The position numbers and the translations under genes were made by a program. Below, one piece after another: positions 18,145-27,209 of a DNA stretch of 34,763 bases. The stretch spans positions 9,717 to 44,479 of the forward strand of contig CAJOJJ010000004.1 in the NCBI GenBank assembly GCA_905234925.1, given 5' to 3'. The notes under the pieces were generated by a model that saw only the letters and a list, made by a program, of their open reading frames with translations, had not been told where the DNA came from and ran no database searches. Origin of the DNA: an uncultured Endomicrobiia bacterium (GTDB lineage Bacteria > Elusimicrobiota > Endomicrobiia > Endomicrobiales > Endomicrobiaceae). Numbering within the stretch: position 1 is the first letter of the stretch; each line of letters begins with the position of its first letter.

Positions 18145-18423
18145 GTTTTTTTGGATTATCTGAAAGGAGAGAGCTTTTGTTTCGGCAAATTCGGCTGTCG
18201 GCGTTATTCTTCCATAGCAAAAAAATAACGGCTGATTTATTTCATGGCATCTCAAGCACACAAAATAAACAGCCGTGACTCAATAACCCGCAAAGTGGCT
18301 AATGAATACTTGGAATAAAATATTTAAGTAATGAGCTGAAATATATTATTCCTATTACGTCTGTTTTTGGCTTGAGATGCGTTTTGCTTTCACAAAACTG
18401 CGTCCTTTCGGACATCCAAAAAC
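18145..18423 (-). ncRNA. Candidate structured ncRNA or very long pilin leader with pseudoknot
   Basis: Closing helix TTTTTGGAT..TCTGAAAGGA / TCCTTTCGGACATCCAAAAA; GGCTGTTTATTT hairpin whose loop holds GCTTGAGATGC complementary to GCATCTCAAGC 113 nt away; GTCC-GAAA-GGAC tetraloop and GTTTTG/CAAAAC, GGAATAA/TTATTCC, GTTATT/AATAAC hairpins. Confidence 0.65.
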
Positions 18424-18460
18424 ATTTATATTAAGTTTTATTTTTTACTTTACAACTTCT

Positions 18461-18489
18461 ATTATAACCGATAACTACATTTCAGTCAA
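18461..18489 (-). promoter_or_regulatory. Consensus promoter for the structured RNA / pilin transcript
   Basis: Minus strand TTGACT-N17-TATAAT. Confidence 0.75.
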
Positions 18490-18496
18490 CAGTATC

Positions 18497-18525
18497 TTAA
18501 CTTTTTTACGTTTTTAAGTTATACT
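18497..18525 (+). promoter_or_regulatory. Divergent + strand promoter, near-identical to 15578-15606
   Basis: TTAACT-TTTTTACGTTTTTAAGT-TATACT. Confidence 0.65.
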
Positions 18526-18587
18526 ACATTTTGATGCTTATTTTATTTATAAAATGATGAAATAAATTTATATTATCTTTGCAATTT

Positions 18588-19895
18588 TTATTTGCTGCTG
18601 GTGGCGGCGATACCTGCCACACCGAACATCGATGCCAAATCTTCATCGGTAATCTTCAACCTGATATACGGCATAAAGTTCGTTCTTGTCAGCATATCTT
18701 CTACCTGAACACCGACATACAGCCAGTGGAATACGCCAAGTCTTGCACCGATAATAACATTCGGTTTATCTCTGTCTTTATCGTCTTTTTTGGCAGTTTC
18801 CGTTCTAAATATCGCTTCCGCATTAATATATAGTTTTCTGTCGCTTCCATAAATCTTATCAAACGGCGACCAGCCTACACCCACGCCGCCTTTGCTCCTC
18901 ATAATACCGCCGTAAGCTTCCAAGTTTTCGGATCTGAAACCGAGCAATGCGTCAATCTTGTTAAGATTATTTCTTTCAAATTCGTCATCTTCGTTGGTAT
19001 AATTACCTATATTGGATATACCGACATAATAAAATTTATGTTCGTTCGGTCTAAACCTGATACCGAAATCATTGCGAAATTTACTGTTGCGTGTATCAAA
19101 CCTGCCCATATATTCCCAATCGATTCCGAGTTTCTTTGTTTTACCGACAAAAGCCTGAAGCCCGTCAACCGTATCTTTAAGTTCTTTAGACATTTCTTTA
19201 TCATTAATAAGCCTTGCAAGCGTTCCGTCACCATTATTAATCTTGTTAATAATCTCATCAAGTTTTACAACAATATCTCTTATATCCTGTTTGTTTTTGC
19301 TTGTTATTTCATAAATATCTGCAGAGAAGTTTCTAAAATTGTCTATTATATCGTCAATTTCGCCTCTCTTATTTTCAATAGTTTGGCTTACTTTCTTTAA
19401 ATTTTCGACGGTATCGTGTAAACTCTGAAAGAAATCGTCATTCAGACCTTTCTTTGCACTGTCCAAAACAGCATCCAGTTTCTTAACGGCATTTCCTATA
19501 ATCTCTTCAAGAGATTCTCCGCTGAGAGACCGTATTGTTTCGCCGTGTTTTATAGGGTTGCCTACTGCGGTTCCGGGATGAATATCAATATACTTTGTTC
19601 CTATAATACCCATAGAAACTATCTTTGCAGTTGCATCAGGATAAAGTTTTATTTTTCTGTCGATAACAAGAACAACTTTCGCTTTGCCGTGTTCCAAAAC
19701 AATATCTTTAATATTTCCGACATCAACACCGGAAATTTTTACTTTAGCTTTTTTCGGCAGACCGGCAGTATTTTCAAAATAAGTATTAACTACATATTTT
19801 GAAGTTAAACTGTAATTTCCCAACAGCATTATGGTTAATAATACCGCTAAGATTCCTATTGTTACAAAAATTCCCAATCTTAATTCGTTAGACAC
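18588..19895 (-). CDS. mlaD: MlaD/MCE-family phospholipid transport protein
   Basis: N-terminal TM, MCE domain YFENTAGLPKKAKVKISGVDVGNIKDI, ...IIGTKYIDIHPG, C-terminal coiled coil and beta-rich region. Confidence 0.9.
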   Translation of the reverse strand: MSNELRLGIFVTIGILAVLLTIMLLGNYSLTSKYVVNTYFENTAGLPKKAKVKISGVDVGNIKDIVLEHGKAKVVLVIDRKIKLYPDATAKIVSMGIIGTKYIDIHPGTAVGNPIKHGETIRSLSGESLEEIIGNAVKKLDAVLDSAKKGLNDDFFQSLHDTVENLKKVSQTIENKRGEIDDIIDNFRNFSADIYEITSKNKQDIRDIVVKLDEIINKINNGDGTLARLINDKEMSKELKDTVDGLQAFVGKTKKLGIDWEYMGRFDTRNSKFRNDFGIRFRPNEHKFYYVGISNIGNYTNEDDEFERNNLNKIDALLGFRSENLEAYGGIMRSKGGVGVGWSPFDKIYGSDRKLYINAEAIFRTETAKKDDKDRDKPNVIIGARLGVFHWLYVGVQVEDMLTRTNFMPYIRLKITDEDLASMFGVAGIAATSSK

Positions 19896-19916
19896 TTATA
19901 ATTCCTTTTTTATAAC

Positions 19917-20034
19917 GATTTGCAATTTCTAGTTACGACTTTATATTTGGCTCGCTTATGTGCCAACCACTTCGTTTTTATTTCAGCACACCGCACTCGC
20001 CAAATATTTCGTCTCACTAACGAACTTGCAAATC
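19917..20034 (-). repeat. Two-stem structured element, copy D
   Basis: Outer stem GATTTGCAA/TTGCAAATC; inner ATATTTGGC/GCCAAATAT; GTGAGACGAAAT, GTGTGCTGAA, GGCACATAAGCGAGCC (minus strand). Confidence 0.75.
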
Positions 20035-20043
20035 TAAATATGT

Positions 20044-20109
20044 AAAAGTGCTTTGCACTTTTGTTATTTTAACAAAAAATTTCCAGTCTCTGAAATCGCT
20101 TCGCGATTT
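20044..20109. repeat. Two triloop palindromes
   Basis: AAAAGTGC-TTT-GCACTTTT (20044-20062) and AAATCGC-TTC-GCGATTT (20093-20109). Confidence 0.85.
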
Positions 20110-20127
20110 ATTGTACATTGTACATTA

Positions 20128-20150
20128 TAAAAATTGCTTCGCAATTTTTA
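20128..20150. repeat. Gene-end triloop palindrome (RCC1-like ORF stop)
   Basis: TAAAAATTGC-TTC-GCAATTTTTA; contains the stop at 20148-20150. Confidence 0.9.
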
Positions 20151-22820
20151 TTTGCGTTTTCTTGTTGCGGCTTTTGCTGCCGAACTTGAAGATGAACTTA
20201 CAGATTGCTCAGAAGCACTCTTAGTATAGCCTGCATCTTCTATAATATTACCTTTTTCATCCAAATTTTTCATCAAAAAGTTAATATGTCTTACAGTATC
20301 TAAATTTTTGTTTCCGACAACAACAACCGTTCCATCTTTCTTTAAACCGAAACTACACTCATATCCGCATGCAATATCAATAATATCTTTCCAGTCCTTC
20401 GTATTACATTGTCCCTTATCTTTCCTGCCTGCAGAAATAACGGTTCCATTATCTTTCAAACATAAAATATGGGAACCGCTTCCTTCAATTTTAATCACAC
20501 CGTAAGCCAAATATATTTTATCTTTATCTTCTTCGGTAAAATCGGATAAAAGAGAAGGTTCTACTAAAGAAACTTGAGTTTCTTTGGTCAGCCCTGCCAA
20601 ATACGAATAACCGTGTTTAACCGCAACAACTTTTTTCCAACCGTGTGAATATTTGATTTTATCCCATTTTTTCAAATAATCGGGATCTTGAACATCTAAT
20701 GTTTTTGTATCTTCCGGTTCTTTCATTTCTTTTAAATAATAATCACCTATACCGGCTGTAAGAAAAGTACCATCTTTCTTTATTCCGACAGTTGAAGAAT
20801 TCCCCGCAGATATTGCAACAATATCTTTCCAATTTTTAACATTACACTGACCTTCTTCATTGCTGCCTATCGCAATAACTGTTCCGTCGCTTTTAAGACC
20901 GACGGTATGATTTTCTCCTGCCGCTACGGCAACTATATCTGACCAATTTTCAACATTGCATTTCCCGTATTTATTTTCTCCTTCGGCTATGACGGTTTTA
21001 TCTTTTCTTATTCCTAAAACAGTACCAAAACCTTCACTAATTGCAACAAGATCTCTAAAAACATACATTTTAGAATTATAATTCGTGGAAGAAACTGTTC
21101 CGTCTGCCTTTAATGCTAAAGCATCATAACCTGCAACAATTGCAACTATCCTTTTAATATACGGCTTAACTTTATTTATATAATTTTGTTTATCTAAAAT
21201 ATCTCCGTTTTTAAGTTCCGTCAAAATCGGAGACATAAAATTTTTGTTTTTATCCAAATCGGAATTCCGGTAAGCACTATTGAATTTAACTCCGTAAGAA
21301 TTTATTTCTCTTCTTACCTCGTCCAATTCGGACATATGTTTCAGTGTTTTTAATATTTCGTCGAGTTCTTTATATTTTTCTATTTCTTTTATCTCGGCAA
21401 GTTCTTCCAAATTTACATTTTTATATTTACTCTTTCTCAAATCCCAAGTTCTTTCGGCATTCGTCCCGAGATGCTTACTATAAAAGCCGACAAGCTCCGG
21501 TTTCATATCGTTATTTACCGAAAACATCGGTTCCATAACAAACTGTTTTTGTGTTTTATATAACAATTGAGCTTTTTCTATACCGATATCGTCAAAATCA
21601 TATCTTAAACTATACTTTTCACCTTTATATTTTATGTTTATCGGGAAATACTTTTCATCGGCATTTGCATAACCTAAAGACTCAACTTCGAAAGTTTTTC
21701 TGCTTTTATCAAAATATTTCCCGTTTTGAAGTTCTTTCAATCTCTTTTGGAACGGTTCAAGAGTTACAAACATAGAGTCCAAAGTTTTAATATTATATTC
21801 GAAAATATTATCGGCTTTCTCCTCTTCAAGATTCTGTTTAAATGTTTTACCACTCTTTATTCTTTCATTGTATTGTTGCTGAGTTTCCCACATTCCTTTT
21901 GAGGAATCATTAACAGCTAATTTTATCTGTTCATCATAATTTTTTATTAAATTATCTCTGTTAGCTTTTATTAAAGTTTCAAAATTTGTCGTTATCTCGG
22001 AAATTTTCTTTCTCAAATTTTTTGTTTCTTCTATAGCTTTCTGAACGGTCATAGAGTTTGTTTTCGCATTATAATTCTTTAATTCATTTTTTGCTTTATT
22101 TTCCAGTTCTTTTATTCTTGTTTGGTTTTCAAGTTCGGCTTTTTTGATATTATTCTGTTCCTGTGCTATTTTATTCTTAAGTTCAAGAATTTCTTTTTCT
22201 CTTTCTGCAGTCTTTTTATCCTGTTCTTCTTTTGCTTTAGCATATTCCTGTTTGGCTTTCAGTGTTAATTTTTCTATTTCAAGTTCCTGTTTTTTCTGAA
22301 GTTCAACCTGCTGCTTTACCTGCGTTGAAAGTTCTTTTTCATACTGTTGCTTTGTGGATGTCTTCAACTGCTTTTCAAGTTCCAAATTTTTCTGTCTTAA
22401 TTCTTCTGCTTCTTTTTTGTATTCATTATCCTGCATTATTTTTTCAAGATATGTTTTTACATTATCGGTATTTACGGTAACATTTAATTTCACTTTAACA
22501 TATTGCTGATTGTTTTTTGTAAAGGTTTCTTTGTTTTCCACTTTTACTTTTGATATCGCTCCCGCAAAACTGGAAAACTCGTCTTTTGTTATCTCATAAT
22601 TTTTTATATTAAGTTCAGATGTAATAAATGTTCCGGCTTCTTCCGTTGCTTCTCTGGTAAGTTTTTGGGTAAGATACGCTATTACCTGATCCTGCGACTG
22701 ACTGGCAGGAACAACTTCAACAGCTTCTTTCATAAAAGTTTTTTCTTTGGCAAAAGATATTGTTGTAAAAAATATTAAGAAAAATAAAACCGCTAAAAAT
22801 TTTATATTTACTCTGATCAT
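20148..22820 (-). CDS. Exported protein with long coiled coil and C-terminal RCC1-like repeats
   Basis: Signal peptide; Glu/Lys-rich coiled coil; repeats such as IVAVAAGENHTVGLKSDGTVIAIGSNEEGQCNVKNWKDIVAISAG. Confidence 0.8.
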   Translation of the reverse strand: MIRVNIKFLAVLFFLIFFTTISFAKEKTFMKEAVEVVPASQSQDQVIAYLTQKLTREATEEAGTFITSELNIKNYEITKDEFSSFAGAISKVKVENKETFTKNNQQYVKVKLNVTVNTDNVKTYLEKIMQDNEYKKEAEELRQKNLELEKQLKTSTKQQYEKELSTQVKQQVELQKKQELEIEKLTLKAKQEYAKAKEEQDKKTAEREKEILELKNKIAQEQNNIKKAELENQTRIKELENKAKNELKNYNAKTNSMTVQKAIEETKNLRKKISEITTNFETLIKANRDNLIKNYDEQIKLAVNDSSKGMWETQQQYNERIKSGKTFKQNLEEEKADNIFEYNIKTLDSMFVTLEPFQKRLKELQNGKYFDKSRKTFEVESLGYANADEKYFPINIKYKGEKYSLRYDFDDIGIEKAQLLYKTQKQFVMEPMFSVNNDMKPELVGFYSKHLGTNAERTWDLRKSKYKNVNLEELAEIKEIEKYKELDEILKTLKHMSELDEVRREINSYGVKFNSAYRNSDLDKNKNFMSPILTELKNGDILDKQNYINKVKPYIKRIVAIVAGYDALALKADGTVSSTNYNSKMYVFRDLVAISEGFGTVLGIRKDKTVIAEGENKYGKCNVENWSDIVAVAAGENHTVGLKSDGTVIAIGSNEEGQCNVKNWKDIVAISAGNSSTVGIKKDGTFLTAGIGDYYLKEMKEPEDTKTLDVQDPDYLKKWDKIKYSHGWKKVVAVKHGYSYLAGLTKETQVSLVEPSLLSDFTEEDKDKIYLAYGVIKIEGSGSHILCLKDNGTVISAGRKDKGQCNTKDWKDIIDIACGYECSFGLKKDGTVVVVGNKNLDTVRHINFLMKNLDEKGNIIEDAGYTKSASEQSVSSSSSSAAKAATRKRK

Positions 22821-22948
22821 TGTTTTTTCAAACTAGCCTCACTTTGCTGTTGTAGTCCGCAATCTATGTTAATCGTCCGCAGGACACCGAATTTGCTCAT
22901 TTCTAATTATCTTTTCGTTGTTTATTGTACATTATACATTGTACATTA

Positions 22949-23734
22949 TTAAAAGTCGCTGAGTGACTTTTCCACCGGTATCGGGCCTGCACTCGAGCCG
23001 TCAACAAATTGCTTTAACATTTTATCTTCCGTTGTCTTCGGGTTGGCTATCGTCGCTTTTAATTTATCGACACTTCCTTCAAAAATAATTCTTCCCAAAT
23101 ACAGCATTATAATTCTGTCGGCTATCTTATATGCCGAATTCATATCATGGGTAACAACTATTGAAGTAATTCCCAGTTCTTTTTTTAAGTGGATTATCAA
23201 CTCCCCGATAACATCCGACATTATCGGATCAAGCCCGGTCGTAGGTTCGTCGTAGAAAACATATTTAGGCTTGTAAGCTATCGCTCTTGCAAGACCGACT
23301 CTTTTTTTCATACCGCCGGAAAGTGCAGACGGTTTTAACTTTTCTATATTTTTAAGACCTACCATATTCAAACACAAGGTAACTCTTTTTTTCATTTCTT
23401 CTTTTGACAAATTTGTAAGGTTTTTCATACCGAAAGCAATATTTTCTTCTATAGTCAAAGAGTCAAACAATGCAGCTTCCTGAAACAAAAAACCAATCTT
23501 TTTTTGAGCCTCGCGGATTTCGTCTTTATCGGCAGTTATCATATTTATATTATCAATCAAAATTTTACCAGAATCGGGTTTAATAAGCCCGACGAGATTT
23601 TTAAGCAAAATACTTTTTCCCGTTCCGGACCCGCCGATAATAACAAGAGTTTCGCCGTCTTTCACTTCCAAACTCACACCGCAAAGAACTTTCTTGGTAT
23701 CAAAAGATTTATATAAATTTTCTACTTTAATCAT
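22949..23734 (-). CDS. mlaF: ABC transporter ATP-binding protein, MlaF-like
   Basis: GGSGTGKSILLKNLVGL Walker A, LSGGMKKRVGLARAIA, YDEPTTGLDPIMSDVI. Confidence 0.92.
   Translation of the reverse strand: MIKVENLYKSFDTKKVLCGVSLEVKDGETLVIIGGSGTGKSILLKNLVGLIKPDSGKILIDNINMITADKDEIREAQKKIGFLFQEAALFDSLTIEENIAFGMKNLTNLSKEEMKKRVTLCLNMVGLKNIEKLKPSALSGGMKKRVGLARAIAYKPKYVFYDEPTTGLDPIMSDVIGELIIHLKKELGITSIVVTHDMNSAYKIADRIIMLYLGRIIFEGSVDKLKATIANPKTTEDKMLKQFVDGSSAGPIPVEKSLSDF
22951..22971. repeat. Gene-end triloop palindrome (mlaF 3' codons)
   Basis: AAAAGTCGC-TGA-GTGACTTTT, one G:T mismatch; abuts the stop (22949-22951). Confidence 0.85.
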
Positions 23735-23750
23735 ATTGTTTATATTGTAT

Positions 23751-23783
23751 AATAAAAAAAATTGCTTTGCAATTTTTTTATTA
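23751..23783. repeat. Long triloop palindrome upstream of mlaF
   Basis: AATAAAAAAAATTGC-TTT-GCAATTTTTTTATT. Confidence 0.85.
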
Positions 23784-23860
23784 TAGTATTTGCTCCTTTA
23801 ATTATTTTTTTATATAATGACCGGCAAAAGAAAATATATAAAAAAGGATTAAAATAGAAA

Positions 23861-24334
23861 ATGATAAAAACTAATGCAATGAGAATTTTGGACAGGAATA
23901 AAGCAGAATATAAAACTTACGAATACGATAACACACAGGCAATAAGCGGTGCGGAAGTAGCAAAACAGTTAAATCAAAATCCTTCCTGTGTATTTAAAAC
24001 ACTTGTAACAACATCAAAATCAAAAAATCATTATGTATTTTTAGTTCCTGTTGCTGAAGAGCTGGACTTAAAAAAGGCAGCTTCAGCCGTAGGAGAAAAA
24101 TCCGTAGAAATGTTAAAGCAAAAAGATTTGTTCCCTCTTACCGGATATGTGCATGGAGGATGTTCCCCGCTTGGTATGAAAAAACAATTTACTACCGTTA
24201 TTGATATTTCAGCACAAGAGCAGGGAAAAATTATTTTCAGTGCAGGGAAGATAGGATACCAAATACAAACAACACTTTTGGAACTGGCAAAAGCGTTGTC
24301 TTTTAAACTGGCGGAGATAACGGAAAAATCGTGA
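23861..24334 (+). CDS. ybaK: Cys-tRNA(Pro)/aminoacyl-tRNA deacylase YbaK/EbsC family
   Basis: MKTNAMRILDRNKAEYKTYEYD, VFKTLVTTSKSKNHYVFLVP, GYVHGGCSPLGMKKQFTTVID. Confidence 0.92.
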   Translation: MIKTNAMRILDRNKAEYKTYEYDNTQAISGAEVAKQLNQNPSCVFKTLVTTSKSKNHYVFLVPVAEELDLKKAASAVGEKSVEMLKQKDLFPLTGYVHGGCSPLGMKKQFTTVIDISAQEQGKIIFSAGKIGYQIQTTLLELAKALSFKLAEITEKS

Positions 24335-24344
24335 AACAATTTTT
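24324..24344. repeat. Gene-end triloop palindrome (ybaK stop in loop)
   Basis: AAAAATCGT-GAA-ACAATTTTT, one mismatch; stop TGA (24332-24334). Confidence 0.8.
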
Positions 24345-24431
24345 AGCTGAGAAGCTAAGAACAGCGAAACTACAACGACACCGGATTACCACTCTCGACG
24401 AAGTCTCGCTCGAGATGACAAGTCATTTTTT

Positions 24432-24543
24432 GAGCGACCAAAAAGATTTTAAGCGAAATGAAGAAACGCAAGAATGAAGTGTATGTCTTATAATACTAGA
24501 GTTCTTGCGTTTCAATATTGCAGCCAAAATATTTCGGTCGCAA
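24432..24543 (+). repeat. Two-stem structured element, copy B
   Basis: Outer stem GCGACC/GGTCGC; inner GAAACGCAAGAA/TTCTTGCGTTTC; AAGCGAAATGAAG, AGTGTATGTC and AATATTGCAGCCAAAAT. Confidence 0.75.
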
Positions 24544-24546
24544 TAA

Positions 24547-24577
24547 AATTTAGTTGTTATTTTATAACAACTAAATT
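24547..24577. repeat. Gene-end triloop palindrome (proB stop)
   Basis: AATTTAGTTGTTAT-TTT-ATAACAACTAAATT, perfect 14-bp arms; contains the proB stop (24557-24559). Confidence 0.9.
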
Positions 24578-25666
24578 ATCGCGATGTATAACTTCTTCGC
24601 ATAACATATTCGGGAAATCTTTCTTAATTTCCTGAGACGATTTCCCCATAATCTTTTTCAAGTCCTGCCAGTCATAATTCGACAATCCTCTGGCAACTTC
24701 AATATTCTGTTTTTCTATGGGATCAAGCACCATAATGCTGATGGTATCTCCGCGGTTAAAGCTGCCGCCTGATGAAATAATACCTGAAGCCAAAAGGCTT
24801 TTGTTCTTATTTCTTACGGCAACGGTTGCATTGGCATCTATAACAACAAAGCCTTTAGGCTTCTTACCGAATGCTATCCAAGATTTTCTTGACTGAAGTT
24901 TTTTATTCGGAAGAATACACGTGCCGATTTCTCTTCCGTCAACAGCATCATAAATCAAATCCAGCTTGGAACCGTTTGTGATAAACGTGGTTACACCGGA
25001 ACTTGCCGCAATTTTAGCGGCGATAAGTTTGGTTTTCATTCCGCCCGTACCTTTTCCGCTGGAAGAGTTAGGCGAAGCTATTTCCAAAAGTTCGTCGGTA
25101 ATTTTTGTTATTTGCCTAATGATATTTGATTTCCCGGGAACACCGTCATATAATCCGTCAACATCGGTAAGGATAAACAGCATATCCGCCTGTACGGATG
25201 CGGCAACTACTGCACTTAACGTATCATTGTCGCCGAAATTTATCTCATCGACGGAAATAGTATCATTTTCATTAATTATGGGAATAACGTTTTTCATAAG
25301 AAGAAGTTCATTAAGAGAACTCCTTATATTTATGTACCTTTGCCTGTCGTCAAAATCATATCTTGTTAAAAGCATTTGCGATACCATTAAATTTAACGGT
25401 TTAAAAGCCTGCCTGTATGCCTGCATTATAAGAGGCTGACCGATAGATGCAAATGCCTGTTTCTGTCTTAAAAGTTTCGGTTTTTTTGTTAAGCCCATAT
25501 AGCTTAAGCCGGCGCGAATAGCACCTGAACTGACGATAATAATATCGACGTTCTTTTCTTTTTTAAGTAATGCAATTTCTTTGGCAAAAGAATCTATATA
25601 CGGTGTATTAAGTATTCCGTTTTTGTCGGTTAATGTACTGGTACCAATTTTAATTACTATTCTCAT
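24557..25666 (-). CDS. proB: Glutamate 5-kinase with PUA domain
   Basis: VIKIGTSTLTD, IIVSSGAIRAGL, IINENDTISVDEINFGDNDTLSA, GTGGMKTKLIAA. Confidence 0.97.
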   Translation of the reverse strand: MRIVIKIGTSTLTDKNGILNTPYIDSFAKEIALLKKEKNVDIIIVSSGAIRAGLSYMGLTKKPKLLRQKQAFASIGQPLIMQAYRQAFKPLNLMVSQMLLTRYDFDDRQRYINIRSSLNELLLMKNVIPIINENDTISVDEINFGDNDTLSAVVAASVQADMLFILTDVDGLYDGVPGKSNIIRQITKITDELLEIASPNSSSGKGTGGMKTKLIAAKIAASSGVTTFITNGSKLDLIYDAVDGREIGTCILPNKKLQSRKSWIAFGKKPKGFVVIDANATVAVRNKNKSLLASGIISSGGSFNRGDTISIMVLDPIEKQNIEVARGLSNYDWQDLKKIMGKSSQEIKKDFPNMLCEEVIHRDNLVVIK

Positions 25667-25670
25667 TTTT

Positions 25671-27185
25671 TTACTTTTTATTATAATATTTTCTTCCGGG
25701 GCGTATAACTAAAATTTGATTCGGCTGAAGATATTTTTGCTTTTTCAGTTTAGGGTTATCTTCTTTTATTGCATTGACCGTTGTCTTAAAATCTCTCGCA
25801 ATTTTTTCCAGATATTCGCCTTTTTTAACTTTATATTTTATAAAGCCCGGACTGGGATTTAAATCCTTCTCTTTAACTATATTTTCATAAAAAATTTCTT
25901 TTGTTCCCTCGGGAATATGCAGTTCAAAATTTTTATATCCGTGCGGCGTACACCAAGCAAGAAGTGCAGGATTAAGTTCTTTTATTTTTTCAACCGTCGT
26001 ACCTGCACATTTTGCAACAATTTTTAAATCAATAACTTTATCTATAATAACCGTATCATAAACAAACGGCTCTTCAAACCGTAAATTTTTAAATCCGTAC
26101 TTTTCCGGATCTTTTGCAATTTTAACAGCCACTATAAACTGCGGAACATAATTCTGCGTTTCTTTAGGCGTGGCATTTCTGTTTTTCATATCAATCATTG
26201 ACGAAGAATTGGAAAACTTCAAATCGCTTATCAAACCGTACTCGCCTCTGTTGTATGCCGAAAGAGCAAAATGCCAGTCATCCAGCAAAAAGAAAAGTTC
26301 CTGCAGATATTTTGCCGCAGCTCTTGTAGCTTTTTCCGGGTCGCGTCTTTCGTCTATCCAATAATTTATTTTAAGCCCGAGAGCCTGCCCTCTGTGTGCC
26401 ATTATCTGCCACATACCGACGGCTTTTGCACGGGAAACACAGTTATTATTAAAATAGCTTTCGATAACAGGAAGATATAAAAGTTCTTCGGGCAAATCAT
26501 ATTCTTTTAAAATTGAAAGAATCATATCTCTGTATTTACCGCTTCTTTCAAGAGCAATTCTCATATTATTTTTCGCAGTTCCTTTCTCATTCGTATAAAT
26601 ATTCATCCATTTATCAATAACAATATCATCGTAATCCAACGGTATTTCCGACATCTTGCTTCTGTACAAATTATTTTTATTCACATAGATATCGTTCATA
26701 TTTTTTATTTTACGCAACATATTTTCACAATCGGTAAGCAAAAACTCTATTTCTTCGGGCATTAAATCCAAAGAATTTATTTTATCCAAAAAGTTATGAA
26801 ATTTTTCTTCTACATTTTCGTAATCACCCTCAATACATCCGCTTACCGCACCGTTAAGCTCGTCACTTGCCTGCATAATAAGTTTTTTGGTTTTGCCTTT
26901 TGAATTTTTCTTTGAAATATAATTAGTTATAAAAGATGGTTTTTCTTTCTTTTCTTCTTTAACTTCTTTTGCAAGTTCTTTTTTCGTTCCGTTTTTTTCT
27001 TCAATCTGTTCTTCGGAAACATCCTCTTCTTCCGCATCAAACATTTCTTCAGCTTGTTCTGCTTGTTCCGTCTGCACGGTTTCAATATTTTGTTCGTCGT
27101 CTTCCGCATAAACGGAAAAACCTGCAAGAAATAACATTCCCGCAGTAACAGAAAGTATTAAGAATAATTTAAAATTTTTTAACAT
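25671..27185 (-). CDS. Membrane-bound lytic murein transglycosylase (MltD-like) with LysM
   Basis: SLT motif LPVIESYFNNNCVSRAKAVGMWQIM..., AAAKYLQELF, SAYNRGEYG; LysM YKVKKGEYLEKIARDFKTTVNAIKEDNPKLK. Start trimmed to the ATG at 27185 (signal peptide MLKNFKLFLILSVTAGMLFLAGFSVYA). Confidence 0.93.
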   Translation of the reverse strand: MLKNFKLFLILSVTAGMLFLAGFSVYAEDDEQNIETVQTEQAEQAEEMFDAEEEDVSEEQIEEKNGTKKELAKEVKEEKKEKPSFITNYISKKNSKGKTKKLIMQASDELNGAVSGCIEGDYENVEEKFHNFLDKINSLDLMPEEIEFLLTDCENMLRKIKNMNDIYVNKNNLYRSKMSEIPLDYDDIVIDKWMNIYTNEKGTAKNNMRIALERSGKYRDMILSILKEYDLPEELLYLPVIESYFNNNCVSRAKAVGMWQIMAHRGQALGLKINYWIDERRDPEKATRAAAKYLQELFFLLDDWHFALSAYNRGEYGLISDLKFSNSSSMIDMKNRNATPKETQNYVPQFIVAVKIAKDPEKYGFKNLRFEEPFVYDTVIIDKVIDLKIVAKCAGTTVEKIKELNPALLAWCTPHGYKNFELHIPEGTKEIFYENIVKEKDLNPSPGFIKYKVKKGEYLEKIARDFKTTVNAIKEDNPKLKKQKYLQPNQILVIRPGRKYYNKK

Positions 27186-27188
27186 CAA

Positions 27189-27209
27189 AAAAATTACTCC
27201 GTAATTTTT
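27189..27209. repeat. Triloop palindrome directly upstream of the MltD-like gene
   Basis: AAAAATTAC-TCC-GTAATTTTT; mRNA strand shows GGAG in the loop, 11 nt before the ATG. Confidence 0.85.

Noticed and set aside
18145-18423. Known riboswitch (GEMM c-di-GMP, cobalamin), RNase P, SRP, tmRNA or 6S RNA
   Set aside because: I could not find the diagnostic conserved motifs of these classes by eye; left as an unclassified structured RNA.
23222-23260. mlaF-internal palindrome-like sequence (ACATCCGACATTATCGGATC)
   Set aside because: Inside a conserved coding motif region; arms explained by codon content and not linked to a stop or start.
1471-24543. Integron attC sites
   Set aside because: Two-stem layout is superficially similar, but there is no RYYYAAC/GTTRRRY core and no cassette array or integrase in the window.
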